DNA of 64,000 nt, from assembly GCF_900117445.1 (NCBI RefSeq), contig NZ_FPEJ01000013.1:806001-870000 (forward strand), read 5' to 3'. The notes under the pieces are model-generated. The model searched no databases. It was not told where the DNA came from and saw nothing but the letters and a program-made list of their open reading frames with translations. The position numbers and the translations under genes are program-made. Shown in pieces: positions 43,735 through 52,156 of this stretch; within the stretch, counting starts at the first letter, position 1; each line of letters starts with the position of its first letter. This DNA is from Hyphomicrobium sp. NDB2Meth4. GTDB taxonomy: Bacteria; Pseudomonadota; Alphaproteobacteria; Rhizobiales; Hyphomicrobiaceae.

Positions 43735-44460
43735 ATGTCTGTGGACTCCATCGGCCCGGCGCGGCGCCGCACATTCACCCCCTACGTTCTGCTGTACCTG
43801 CTCGCAGCAACGCTGGCGGGTGCCTATCTTGTCTTCCTGGGCGTCCGCCCGGACCTCATCGCTATGTGGAAGTCCAAACCGGACCAAACTCAGACGGCAC
43901 TGGTCGAAACCCAGCGAACCGTCGAGCGCGCGCTCGCCGACATCGATCCGCTGAAGCAGGGTGTTGGCGAAGTCAAAGCCGATCTCGCCAGCTTCAAGGC
44001 GGGCCTCGATGAAGCCGCCGAGCGCGACCGCATCCTCATGGAAAAGCTGGAGACGCTCGAACGTCTGGCCGCTGAAAAGGCTGCCGCCGCAGCAAAGCCT
44101 GCCAAGACGGCTACCGCGCCTGCCAAGAAGCCCGCCGCCGCCACCACCATCGAGACCGGCAGCATTGAAACGAAAAAGCCCGCAGCAGCCGCGAAGCCAC
44201 CGGAGGTCGGAGTGCTTCTCGCCACCGGCCCCTCGCTCGACGCCCTGCGCCTGAGCTGGTCGATCCTCAACGACCGCGCTTCCGACACGGTTCGCTCACT
44301 GCACCCGCGCTATGTCGTATCCGGCAAGGACAACGAGCGCACCTACGGTCTCGTCGCTGGTCCGCTTCCGACCATCGCCGACGCCAAGGCCGTCTGCAAA
44401 GTCATGAGCGACCGCGGTATGGCGTGCGAAGTCAGCCAGTTCCGGGGCAACTCCTTCTGA
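43735..44460 (+). CDS. Membrane-anchored coiled-coil protein with SPOR-like C-terminus
   Basis: 241 residues from ATGTCTGTGGACTCC; the frame runs upstream but with noncoding character. One helix (about 18-36, YVLLYLLAATLAGAYLVFLG) is followed by a coiled coil (about 50-115, TQTALVETQRTVERALADID and EKLETLERLAAEK), an Ala/Lys/Pro linker and a C-terminal fold with RTYGLVAGPLPTIADAKAVC and GMACEVSQFRGNSF, which resembles a SPOR-type repeat. Probably periplasmic and peptidoglycan-associated. A strong terminator follows. Confidence 0.72.
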   Translation: MSVDSIGPARRRTFTPYVLLYLLAATLAGAYLVFLGVRPDLIAMWKSKPDQTQTALVETQRTVERALADIDPLKQGVGEVKADLASFKAGLDEAAERDRILMEKLETLERLAAEKAAAAAKPAKTATAPAKKPAAATTIETGSIETKKPAAAAKPPEVGVLLATGPSLDALRLSWSILNDRASDTVRSLHPRYVVSGKDNERTYGLVAGPLPTIADAKAVCKVMSDRGMACEVSQFRGNSF

Positions 44461-44489
44461 TCCCGTCCCGCACCGCGGCTAAACACAAC

Positions 44490-44532
44490 ATGACGCTCCG
44501 GATCTGAAAGGTCCGGAGCGTCATTCGTTTTT
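44490..44532 (+). terminator. Rho-independent terminator
   Basis: ATGACGCTCCGGA / TCCGGAGCGTCAT, a 13-bp perfect stem with a 9-base loop, followed by TCGTTTTT. Confidence 0.93.
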
Positions 44533-44571
44533 AAAGGGGTGCAGAACCGGTCTCGCCCGCGTCGCGCGCGC

Positions 44572-45363
44572 TTAAGGCTGAGCGATTGCAAACGTATCGC
44601 AAGCCGCAATATCGCCCGTCTGTGCGCCACGCAGAAACCATCGCGTCCGCTGCTCCGTCGTCCCGTGCAGGCCCACCTCGCGGATGGCATCAGCCGGACG
44701 GCCGGCCAGCAGCTGGTCGTCACCAATATCGAACAGCACCGCCAGCAGGTCCGCGCGGAATTGATCCGATCCCGCCCATGCCGGACTGTCGTGCACCCAA
44801 ACGCCGGCGTAGCAGTCAGCCTGCAGCTCGAACCGGCGCACGTACTCGGTCGCCTGTTCCGGATCCGCCCTGATCGCGCGGCTCAATGCGAAAAACCGCC
44901 CATCCAGATTCTGAATGTGATGGCCGATTTCATGGCCGATCAGGAACGTGATCCCGGCCTCGCCCTGCTTTCCAAACTTGCTCATCAGGCCTTGCGCGGC
45001 AGCGGTGCCAACGAAGATTGTATGATTGCCGCTGCAGTAGGCCGGACCGTCTCCGGTATAGAGGCCGTAGCAGTTATTCGGGGCCAGCCGGGAAACGAAG
45101 CGCACGTTCACCGACGCGACCTCCGGCCCGCGCCCCTCCAAAAGACGGCTCCAAGTCGCGACGGAATCGACGAGCGCGCGGGTCACAACCGCCCGCAGCT
45201 TGAGTTCAGGGAGCGGCGCGCCGGTGTCAGGCGCATTGTCGGTGATGGTGACTTCCATCGAGCCCGGCGGCGGTCCCTCAGCAGAGCGAGCGGCAATGCT
45301 CAACCCGCTGACCCCAGCCAGCACGGCCGCAAACGGTGCGATTATCCGCTTCGGTTGCTTCAT
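44572..45363 (-). CDS. Neutral zinc metallopeptidase (YpfJ family), shorter paralogue
   Basis: 263 residues from MKQPKRIIAPFAAVLAG, which opens a signal peptide (cleavage near ARS/A). The zinc site is HEIGHH in FLIGHEIGHHIQNL with a downstream E in RRFELQADCYAGVW. The C-terminal HGTTEQRTRWFLRGAQTGDIAACDTF matches PF04228-type metallopeptidases (blocks TEQRTRWFLRG and GDIAACDTF). Unlike its neighbour it has a cleavable signal rather than a Gly-rich cytoplasmic region plus anchor. Substrate unknown. It follows its paralogue by 91 bases on the same strand. Confidence 0.9.
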   Translation of the reverse strand: MKQPKRIIAPFAAVLAGVSGLSIAARSAEGPPPGSMEVTITDNAPDTGAPLPELKLRAVVTRALVDSVATWSRLLEGRGPEVASVNVRFVSRLAPNNCYGLYTGDGPAYCSGNHTIFVGTAAAQGLMSKFGKQGEAGITFLIGHEIGHHIQNLDGRFFALSRAIRADPEQATEYVRRFELQADCYAGVWVHDSPAWAGSDQFRADLLAVLFDIGDDQLLAGRPADAIREVGLHGTTEQRTRWFLRGAQTGDIAACDTFAIAQP

Positions 45364-45454
45364 GGAGCGAGCCCTTTTAAGCAGCGTAACTCCAATATAT
45401 GCCCAACGGTTGCCGATCCCCCTATTCAGCCGGACAACTTTCTTCGACCGAACA

Positions 45455-46438
45455 TCAAAGATCGTTCGTATTGAAGGTATCGCAACGAGCGATATCGCCC
45501 CCTTCGAGACCTTTCTTGAACCACCGCACCCGCTGCTCCGAGCTGCCGTGCGTGAAAGCATCGGGCACAACCTGCCCCTGAGTACGGCGCTGAATCATAT
45601 CGTCGCCGATCTGGCTCGCCGCGTTGAGCCCCTCTTCGACATCACCCGGCTGCAACCGGTTCTTCACTTGGTCGTTGAGGTTCGCCCAGACGCCCGCAAG
45701 GCAATCCGCCTGCAACTCCATGCGCACCTGCAGCGCGTTTGAATCACGCTCGCCCGACTGCGTCTTCAGCTCCTGCACCTTGTCCGCGATGCCGAGCAGC
45801 TTTTGTACGTGATGGCCCACCTCGTGGGCGATTACGTATGCCTGAGCAAAATCACCAGGCGCGTCGAACTTCCGCTTCATCATGTCGTAGAAGGACAGGT
45901 CGATGTAGATCTTGCGATCCAGCGGACAGTAGAACGGGCCCATCTGCGATACGCCCGTGCCACAAGCGGTGCGCGTCGCGCCGCTGAACAGCACCATCTG
46001 CGGCTCGCTATAGCGACGCCCGAAGCTGTTGAAGACCTTGCCCCACACGTCTTCCGTGTCGGCCAGCACCTGCGACACGAACCGCTTCATGTCATCAGGA
46101 GTGCTGACCTGAGTGCCACCCGGCAGGCCGGGAATGTCAGGCCCGCGGCTTGCCTGCCGGCCAGGCGACTTCGGCACCTCAGTCTGCGGCATCTGCGGAA
46201 CATCCGGGAACTGCCCTTCTCTCAGCAGATCCAGCGGATTGATCCCAAGGAACAGCAAGATCACACCGATGATCACCAGCGTCCCGAGGCTGATCCCGCC
46301 TCCGCCACCAATCGGAATCTGGATGCGCGTGCCATTCCCGCCACCCGGAAAACCGCCCGGAAAGCGAAACGAAGGCCCGCGCTGCCCGCGCCGGTCCTCG
46401 ACGTTGTTGCTTTCGCGGTCCTCATCACCATAGCGCAT
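45455..46438 (-). CDS. ypfJ: Neutral zinc metallopeptidase YpfJ
   Basis: 327 residues. A Gly/Arg-rich cytoplasmic start (PGGFPGGGNGTRIQIPIGGG), one transmembrane helix (LGTLVIIGVILLFLGINPLD), then the peptidase domain: VLFSGATRTACGTGVSQMGP, YCPLDRKIYIDLSFY, zinc motif AHEVGHHVQKLLG, MELQADCLAGVWA and the end SSEQRVRWFKKGLEGGDIAR. This is the standard YpfJ layout. Function unknown. The upstream paralogue in transcription order, probably cotranscribed with the shorter gene. Confidence 0.93.
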   Translation of the reverse strand: MRYGDEDRESNNVEDRRGQRGPSFRFPGGFPGGGNGTRIQIPIGGGGGISLGTLVIIGVILLFLGINPLDLLREGQFPDVPQMPQTEVPKSPGRQASRGPDIPGLPGGTQVSTPDDMKRFVSQVLADTEDVWGKVFNSFGRRYSEPQMVLFSGATRTACGTGVSQMGPFYCPLDRKIYIDLSFYDMMKRKFDAPGDFAQAYVIAHEVGHHVQKLLGIADKVQELKTQSGERDSNALQVRMELQADCLAGVWANLNDQVKNRLQPGDVEEGLNAASQIGDDMIQRRTQGQVVPDAFTHGSSEQRVRWFKKGLEGGDIARCDTFNTNDL

Positions 46439-46578
46439 GGCGCATCTCCGGGTGTCTCAACGGTTCTTGCGTAACTTACGGGCAGCCGCCGTCAGACCGC
46501 TCGCGATACGCATTGTGCCCGGTCCGCACGACGAGTGACAAGTGGCGGTCGTGGAACGGGACTGGAATACGCCAGAGC

Positions 46579-47988
46579 CTAGCCTTCAGCTCTCTCGGGC
46601 TGGGGTGGGGGCAGCGCGGCCTGCGTGGCTGCATCGCCAGCGAGCGCACGCATCTTCGGCTTGAGCTTCAACATGGCTCGCACCGCGCGCGAAGCCGCCA
46701 CCAAGCCGGAATTGGCGTAATCCTCATGGTTGCTCTCGATCTCCTTGGGATCGTAGCGATAATTCACCATCAGGCCCCAGGCTTCGCGCAGGCCCTTCTC
46801 GGACGGATCGCCCAGGAAGTTGATGCGCTCGAGCCGCGCCCCGTTGCCGAGGTGGAACCGCGCCACCGGATCGACCGGCCGTCCATCGAAGCCCTTGGCC
46901 GCAAGAAAATAATGCGCCGCCAGCGCCATCATCGAGGTCTCGATCGCCGTCTGCTCGGCTTCATCCGTCCCGTTCGGCCAGTCCGACCGCTGGATTGCTT
47001 CCAGCAGCCCCTGCGCCTCATCTGCGATCGGGTGGTTCTCCTGCTTGGCCGCCTTCTCGAGCCAGGCTGCGAACTGCGGCACCGGAGAGAGCGTCACGAA
47101 ATTCTTCAGGCTTGGCGTTTCCCGCATCAGTTCCTCGACCACCTGCTTCAGCAGGAAGTTGCCGAACGAGATGCCCTTGAGCCCCTCCTGGCAATTCGAG
47201 ATCGAATAGAACACCGCCGTCGTCGGCGGCTTGCCTGGCCCTTCCGCGTGCGGCTCCTCTAGCACGACACCGATCGCATCGGGGATGTCGCGCAGCAGGG
47301 CCACCTCGACGAACACCAGGGGCTCATCGATCAGTGAAGGATGGAAGAACGCGAAGCAGCGCCGGTCAGTCGGATCGAGACGGCGCCGCAGGTCGTCCCA
47401 GCCCTGGATCTCGTGCACCGCCTCATAGTGGATGATCTTTTCCAAGATCGCCGCCGGCGTGTTCCAGTCGATCCGCCTCAGAACCAGAAAGCCCCGGTTG
47501 AACCAGACATAGAACAGGCGCCTCAAGTCCGCGTCGACTGGGACCAGCGATGGTTCATCGCGCAGCAGCCGCAGAAGGTCGCGCCGCATGCCGACGATCT
47601 CGGGCGTCGCGCCGGGCGTCAGATGCAACCGCCGAAAGAACTCCATGCGTGGGCTTTCCAACGCCTTCTGCAGCTTGGCCATACTCGCGTCGGAACACGA
47701 TTCCAGGTGCTCGCGCGCAGCTTCCGCCACCAACGCCGGATCCGGCTGCATGTCGCGCGCAAGAAACCGGAAGAATGCCAATCGCTGCTCAGCATCGAGC
47801 TGGGCGTAGCGGTCCAGCACCGCGCGCGCGATGGCAACGCCTGATGCTTCGCCGCGCCCCGATAGCAGCGCTGTCGACAACTCCTCGATGTTTTCGCTGC
47901 CCGCGTTCCCAAACAGCGCCTTCGGCAGCAGCGATCGGCCTTGCTCGGCAACCGAGCTCAGCAGCTCTTGGAGAAACGAAACGTTCAA
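46579..47988 (-). CDS. Malonyl-CoA decarboxylase
   Basis: 469 residues. An all-helical N-terminal domain (FLARDMQPDPALVAEAAREH) is followed by the GNAT-like catalytic domain with RRLDPTDRRCFAFFHPSLID, EPLVFVEVALLRDIPDAI, TAVFYSISNCQEGLKGISFG and NFVTLSPVPQFAAWLEKAA, where the S-P-V-P block is the family signature. Later PVARFHLGNGARLERINFLGD is also conserved. It converts malonyl-CoA to acetyl-CoA and CO2, as in rhizobial MatA. No malonate transporter or ligase is adjacent. Confidence 0.94.
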   Translation of the reverse strand: MNVSFLQELLSSVAEQGRSLLPKALFGNAGSENIEELSTALLSGRGEASGVAIARAVLDRYAQLDAEQRLAFFRFLARDMQPDPALVAEAAREHLESCSDASMAKLQKALESPRMEFFRRLHLTPGATPEIVGMRRDLLRLLRDEPSLVPVDADLRRLFYVWFNRGFLVLRRIDWNTPAAILEKIIHYEAVHEIQGWDDLRRRLDPTDRRCFAFFHPSLIDEPLVFVEVALLRDIPDAIGVVLEEPHAEGPGKPPTTAVFYSISNCQEGLKGISFGNFLLKQVVEELMRETPSLKNFVTLSPVPQFAAWLEKAAKQENHPIADEAQGLLEAIQRSDWPNGTDEAEQTAIETSMMALAAHYFLAAKGFDGRPVDPVARFHLGNGARLERINFLGDPSEKGLREAWGLMVNYRYDPKEIESNHEDYANSGLVAASRAVRAMLKLKPKMRALAGDAATQAALPPPQPERAEG

Positions 47989-48097
47989 GAGTCTGGTCCT
48001 TCTGCCTCGGACTGAAAAGCTGACGATAGCCCGATATTACAACCAACGAGACTGCAACACGTGCGCACACACCTAACGCACGGATCGCGCTTTCCGC

Positions 48098-48406
48098 TCA
48101 CATGTCATCGGAAAGACTTACAGCCTCATAGGTGAGCACGCGCCGCGATTTTACCCAGGGGTCCGTGATGATGCGGAAATCGGCATAGTGCGGCAGCTCG
48201 CGGTGAGCCAGATACGCCGCTTCGTCGGCATAGATCTGGTACAGCAGGAACGCTGCGCCCTCTATCGGGTCCGCCGAGATGTCATACCGGTGGCAGCTCT
48301 CCTCGCTCTCGCGGCAGATCCTTGCATGCCGGAGCAAGGCGTCGCGCAGCTCCTCCTTGCGTCCGGGCTCGGCCTCCAGGAAGACGACGACCACCAGCAT
48401 TTGCAT
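48098..48406 (-). CDS. Antibiotic-biosynthesis-monooxygenase (ABM/YgiN) domain protein
   Basis: 102 residues of ferredoxin-like fold: VVVFLEAEPGRKEELRDALL, then EESCHRYDISADPIEGAAF, FLLYQIYADEAAYLAHRELP and HYADFRIITDPW. This matches single-domain ABM proteins, small dimeric enzymes that oxidise quinols or reactive intermediates, or act in heme or carbonyl turnover. Substrate unknown. Alone on its strand, divergent from the peptidase-like gene. Confidence 0.85.
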   Translation of the reverse strand: MQMLVVVVFLEAEPGRKEELRDALLRHARICRESEESCHRYDISADPIEGAAFLLYQIYADEAAYLAHRELPHYADFRIITDPWVKSRRVLTYEAVSLSDDM

Positions 48407-48480
48407 TCCCCTATGACGCTCGTTAACCCTTCGTAAACCTCTTGCGCTGACATTTCATTAACCATCGCATGGGGCTGCTT

Positions 48481-48972
48481 ATGGACAGTTTTTCTGGCTG
48501 CGACCGCATGACATCGAGCCTCTCGGAGGCCCGAAACGATACCGGCCGTACGGCCTTCTGCGGTCCGTACGTCTTATCCGCCATCACCGGCTATCCGATC
48601 TCCAAGATCGAGGACGCCATCCGCTTTGAGCGCAACGCGCCACGCAAAAGCGTCGTCAAAGGCACCGCTGCCGATGAAGTCGGCGCCGCGCTCGCCCAGT
48701 TCGGCTACGACATGACGCTCAAGGAGACGTTCATGGCCAAGCCGCGCAAGGAGCGGCCGACGCTGTGGACGTGGATGCAGAAGCCGCGCAACGTCTGGAC
48801 CCACTACATCCTCGCCGTGCACAAAGGCAAGGAAGGCCACTGGATCCTCGTGAAGGGGGTCAAGATGTGTGACACCTACACAGAAGGCCGCTGGACCTTC
48901 GTGTGTGACGGCCCCCATCGCGGCGCGCGCATCATGGAAGTCTTCGAGGTGCGAAAGTCCCTCGGCGCCTGA
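48481..48972 (+). CDS. Putative papain-like/C39-like cysteine peptidase fold protein
   Basis: 163 residues from the ATG with GGGG 6 bases upstream; an ATG 12 bases earlier and one at 48508 are alternatives. RTAFCGPYVLSAITGYPISK places Cys27 where C39/papain-like proteins have CGPxxL. A downstream histidine in GKEGHWILVKG (H120) or WTHYILAVH (H108) could complete the site. No signal peptide. Family name not certain; the cysteine-peptidase reading is inference from these motifs. It stands alone between an ABM gene and an outer-membrane protein gene. Confidence 0.6.
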   Translation: MDSFSGCDRMTSSLSEARNDTGRTAFCGPYVLSAITGYPISKIEDAIRFERNAPRKSVVKGTAADEVGAALAQFGYDMTLKETFMAKPRKERPTLWTWMQKPRNVWTHYILAVHKGKEGHWILVKGVKMCDTYTEGRWTFVCDGPHRGARIMEVFEVRKSLGA

Positions 48973-48994
48973 CACACCCGCCAGGAACATCCCA

Positions 48995-50767
48995 CTAGTC
49001 GAACTTGTAAGTGACCTCGCCGAGGACACCGAGACGCTCGGTCTCCATCTTCAAGTTGGCCGGATTGGTCGGCGTCTTGAACGAATTCGAAGAATCGAAC
49101 ACCCGCGTCGACTGCGCGTCAGTCGTCCACATCGCCCAGTAACGGCCGCCGACACCGACGCTCCACCTGTCGGTCACGTCATAAGCCAGCATCACCTCGA
49201 GTTGCGTGCCGACACCGTGCCCCTCCAGCGGATTGGTGCTGGCGAGCATGCCCGAGTTACCGGCGTAGTGATGATCGACGGCGTTGACTGAGACGTACGG
49301 CAGGTAAGCCGCGTCTCCAATGAGCTTCAAGCCGGGAGCGAGATAGAACTCCGCCGTCGCACCAAGCCGCACGGATTGCCACTTCGCGCGCTGCGTAATG
49401 ACGGGATATCCGGTCGCAGGCAGGGAGCCGCCAACATCGGCTCCGAACGGCCCGGCCTGGTTGGCGAGCTGTTGCACGCCGTAAGCGTCATAGCTTTCGG
49501 CGTAATAGTTGTATCCCGCGTAGGTACCGAAGCGGTACCGCGACGTCCGCCACCAGTCGTAGCCGACGTCCACGGTGCCGTACCAAGGAATGCTGCCATC
49601 AACCTGGCTCAGCGTGTTCGTGTAGGGGATGCGCTCTTTGACGCCGGGAGATACGTCGCGGTCACCCTCTATGTTGAAGTCCTCGTCGTTCATGTGACCG
49701 CCGGTCACCGACCCGCCGCCGAGAAAGCCCTTGGCGAAGAGGTTCCATGGAGCTGTAAGACGCCCCGTCACCTCACCCGTGTTGGCAGTCAAATCGTCAT
49801 ACGTGAGCCTCGACACCAGCGTGTAACTCGGCACCGGCTCGTTCCTATACTGGCCGAGGTCGTACTTGTGCCGTCCCCAGCTGTACCAGTACCGGCCGCC
49901 GACTTCGAACCCATAGGGGGTCGTCGCAGCAACGGGCTGATCCTTGAGCGAGCCGAACTCTGGCTCCACGGGTGCCCGCGCATTCCCTCCAAATCGGTAG
50001 TTCAACCCCAGCTTGAACAGGTGCATGTCCTGGGACAAATGCCCTTCACGCGCCGGCACCCCCTCGATGGCGGCACCCGTCCCGCTCATGTACTCGCTCG
50101 GCAGCAGCGAGATCGTCTGCTTCCCGAAGTTCGCATAGTCGTACTCGGCCTTGACCGACCATCCTCCGCTCAGCGCCTGCTCCGCGCCAGCGCCGAGCGT
50201 CCAGCCCCATTGGTTGAGATCAGAGTGCCCGCGGGTGAATGGGTTGCCGAACTGACCTCGCGCGGAGTCGTTGGTGATCATGCTGACACCGCCCGACGAC
50301 CAGGCAGCGCCGCCCTTGCCATAAATGAGGCTTTGGCCGTCGGGACCTAGCGCCAAGCCGATGCGTCCAGTCAGACTGCCGAAGGCGTTGATACCAACCT
50401 TGCAGTTGGAATTGATGAACTGGCCAGACAGCGACGAGCACGTGCTCGTGCCTTCTACCTGCGGAAAGGCAACGTCGGCTTCGACGCCATAGACCACCAT
50501 TCCCGACTGATAGTTGTATCCGACCTGCCCGCCCGCGAACGCGCCCGTCGCCACGTTGGGATTGCCGAAGATCGACGAGCCACGCGGGTCATCGACATCA
50601 CTGAAGGCGCCGAGGCCGCCGAGTTGCGCACCGACATAAAAGCCGGTCCAGGAGAACGGCGCTGCCACGGCAGCCGAACCTGCGGGATCACCGTCGGCCT
50701 GCGCCCACGTCGCTGGAATCAGCAGCGACACCGCAACCAACGCCCTCAAGACGTCTCTACGCGGCAT
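48995..50767 (-). CDS. Outer-membrane protein with two beta-barrel modules
   Basis: 590 residues from MPRRDVLRALVAV; a GTG two codons earlier is also possible. Signal peptide ends AQA/D. Residues about 35-265 are an Omp25/Opa-type barrel (FSWTGFYVGAQLGGLGAF, VGYNYQSGMVVYGVEADVAF, LFKLGLNYRFGG). Residues about 285-590 form a second, larger barrel (FEVGGRYWYSWGRHKYDLG, VDVGYDWWRTSRYRFGTYAG, VGGRYWAMWTTDAQ, ending GEVTYKFD) resembling omptin-like outer-membrane proteins. Two barrels joined in one chain is unusual. Function unknown. Confidence 0.85.
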   Translation of the reverse strand: MPRRDVLRALVAVSLLIPATWAQADGDPAGSAAVAAPFSWTGFYVGAQLGGLGAFSDVDDPRGSSIFGNPNVATGAFAGGQVGYNYQSGMVVYGVEADVAFPQVEGTSTCSSLSGQFINSNCKVGINAFGSLTGRIGLALGPDGQSLIYGKGGAAWSSGGVSMITNDSARGQFGNPFTRGHSDLNQWGWTLGAGAEQALSGGWSVKAEYDYANFGKQTISLLPSEYMSGTGAAIEGVPAREGHLSQDMHLFKLGLNYRFGGNARAPVEPEFGSLKDQPVAATTPYGFEVGGRYWYSWGRHKYDLGQYRNEPVPSYTLVSRLTYDDLTANTGEVTGRLTAPWNLFAKGFLGGGSVTGGHMNDEDFNIEGDRDVSPGVKERIPYTNTLSQVDGSIPWYGTVDVGYDWWRTSRYRFGTYAGYNYYAESYDAYGVQQLANQAGPFGADVGGSLPATGYPVITQRAKWQSVRLGATAEFYLAPGLKLIGDAAYLPYVSVNAVDHHYAGNSGMLASTNPLEGHGVGTQLEVMLAYDVTDRWSVGVGGRYWAMWTTDAQSTRVFDSSNSFKTPTNPANLKMETERLGVLGEVTYKFD

Positions 50768-50902
50768 GCTCACCCCGCCAATTTTATGGATCTTGCTAGC
50801 TCGCCGCTGACGCTAGTTGATTCGATGAACGACGCTCAACAATTTGGAAGTCTCCGCCCGCTAAGACTGGAGACAACCAGTCAATCGCTCGAGGACCGCA
50901 AC

Positions 50903-51379
50903 GTGGCGTCAAAATTCTTCTCGGCCGCAGCAGTATTGCTTGGCCTCTTCGCCGCAGCCCCTGCTGCCAGCGCCGATGATCTCAAAGAGGTCGTCGCCTG
51001 CGTGGAGACCGAGAACGGTGCCAATCGCGACGCCCACGGGTGCATCGGGCGCATCGCCGACGCTTGCACCAACACGCCCGATGGTCAGTCGACGCAAGGA
51101 GAGGTCGCCTGCGCACAGCAGGAAACTAAGGCTTGGGATGCGTTGTTGAACGAAGAGTATGCAGCCCTGCTCAAGCTGATGAAGCCCGAAGCAGTGGAAG
51201 ACATCCGCAAGGCCCAGCGCATCTGGCTCACGTCGCGCGATGCCGATTGCCGCGTGCCTTACTACTTCTATGAGGGTGGCACGATTGTCGGAATCATAGG
51301 CGCGCGCTGCGAACTCGATCACACCGGCGATCGCGCGCTGCTCATCCGCTCCTGGCGCCGTATGGCGCAAGGAGAGTGA
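50903..51379 (+). CDS. LprI/DUF1311 family periplasmic protein
   Basis: 158 residues from a GTG preceded by GAGG, which starts a signal peptide directly (ASKFFSAAAVLLGLFAA, ends ASA/D); an ATG 78 bases earlier would hide the signal. The mature part has several cysteines (VVACVETE, HGCIGRIADACTN, VACAQQETKAWDALLNEEY) and the DUF1311 core EDIRKAQRIWLTSRDADC, as in LprI lysozyme-inhibitor proteins. Role inferred only from family. Converges on efp. Confidence 0.85.
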   Translation: MASKFFSAAAVLLGLFAAAPAASADDLKEVVACVETENGANRDAHGCIGRIADACTNTPDGQSTQGEVACAQQETKAWDALLNEEYAALLKLMKPEAVEDIRKAQRIWLTSRDADCRVPYYFYEGGTIVGIIGARCELDHTGDRALLIRSWRRMAQGE

Positions 51380-51406
51380 TGGACACGGAGAAGGCCAGCT
51401 CCTCGA

Positions 51407-51976
51407 TTAGTCTTTGGCGCGTTCGACGTACGAGCCGTCGGCCGTCATGATGACGACGCGCGTGCCGGTGCCGATGTGCGGCGGCACCATAATGCGTGCG
51501 CCGTTCGCGAGCTTCGCCGGCTTATAGGACGACGATGCAGTCTGCCCTTTGACAACCGGATCAGCCTCGACGATCTCCAGCGTCACCCGCTGCGGCAGTT
51601 CGATCGCGATCGGAACGCCCTCATGCAGCGACAGCGTGCACGTCATGCCTTCTTGAAGCCACTGCGCCTGATCACCGACGACGTCCTTCGACACCGTGAT
51701 CTGATCGTAGGTCTCAGGATGCATGAAGGTGTAGCCGGTATCGTCCTCGAACAGGTAATTGTATTCCTTCTCGTCGAGGTAGGCGCGCTCGACTTGGTCA
51801 GTCGTGCGATAACGCTCGGTCACCTTTACGCCGTCGCCGATGCGGCGCATCTCAAGATGCGTAACGGGCGTGCCCTTGCCGGGATGAATGTTCTCGGCGT
51901 GGATCACGACGGCGAGCTTGCCGTCCAGATCCAGCACATTGCCCTTGCGCACCGATGAGGCGATGACCTTGGCCAC
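51407..51976 (-). CDS. efp: Elongation factor P
   Basis: 189 residues from GTG, chosen because GGAG lies 6-9 bases upstream and the product then starts like other EF-P ([15 protein letters not shown]). An ATG four codons earlier has no ribosome site. The tip loop reads IHPGKGTPV with Lys34 exactly at the residue beta-lysylated by EpmA/EpmB. The KOW, P/EF-P and C-terminal OB domains are intact (YIP-like end [16 protein letters not shown]). It rescues ribosomes at polyproline stretches, for example in TonB-like proteins here. Divergent from epmA. Confidence 0.96.
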   Translation of the reverse strand: MAKVIASSVRKGNVLDLDGKLAVVIHAENIHPGKGTPVTHLEMRRIGDGVKVTERYRTTDQVERAYLDEKEYNYLFEDDTGYTFMHPETYDQITVSKDVVGDQAQWLQEGMTCTLSLHEGVPIAIELPQRVTLEIVEADPVVKGQTASSSYKPAKLANGARIMVPPHIGTGTRVVIMTADGSYVERAKD

Positions 51977-52156
51977 TGACTTCTCCATTGAAAGGGGACC
52001 GGCGCCGGCGCTTTGGCGCGCTCGCGAACGGCCGAAAAGGGGAAAGCTCGGCGCTCTCATACCCTTTCCGGGGCGAAAGGCCAAGCAGGCCCTGAGGCTG
52101 CCCCGCCGCAACCCCCACGGCTATGGCACCCCTGCGACTTGCTCTAGAAAGGGCCA

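Noticed and set aside
51977-52111. Longer EF-P starting at an upstream codon
   Set aside because: EF-P has a fixed N-terminus; the GTG with GGAG upstream puts the modified lysine exactly at position 34.
52000-52156. Small gene between efp and epmA
   Set aside because: The frames are short, lack ribosome sites and have poor codon character; the region is explained as the divergent promoter.
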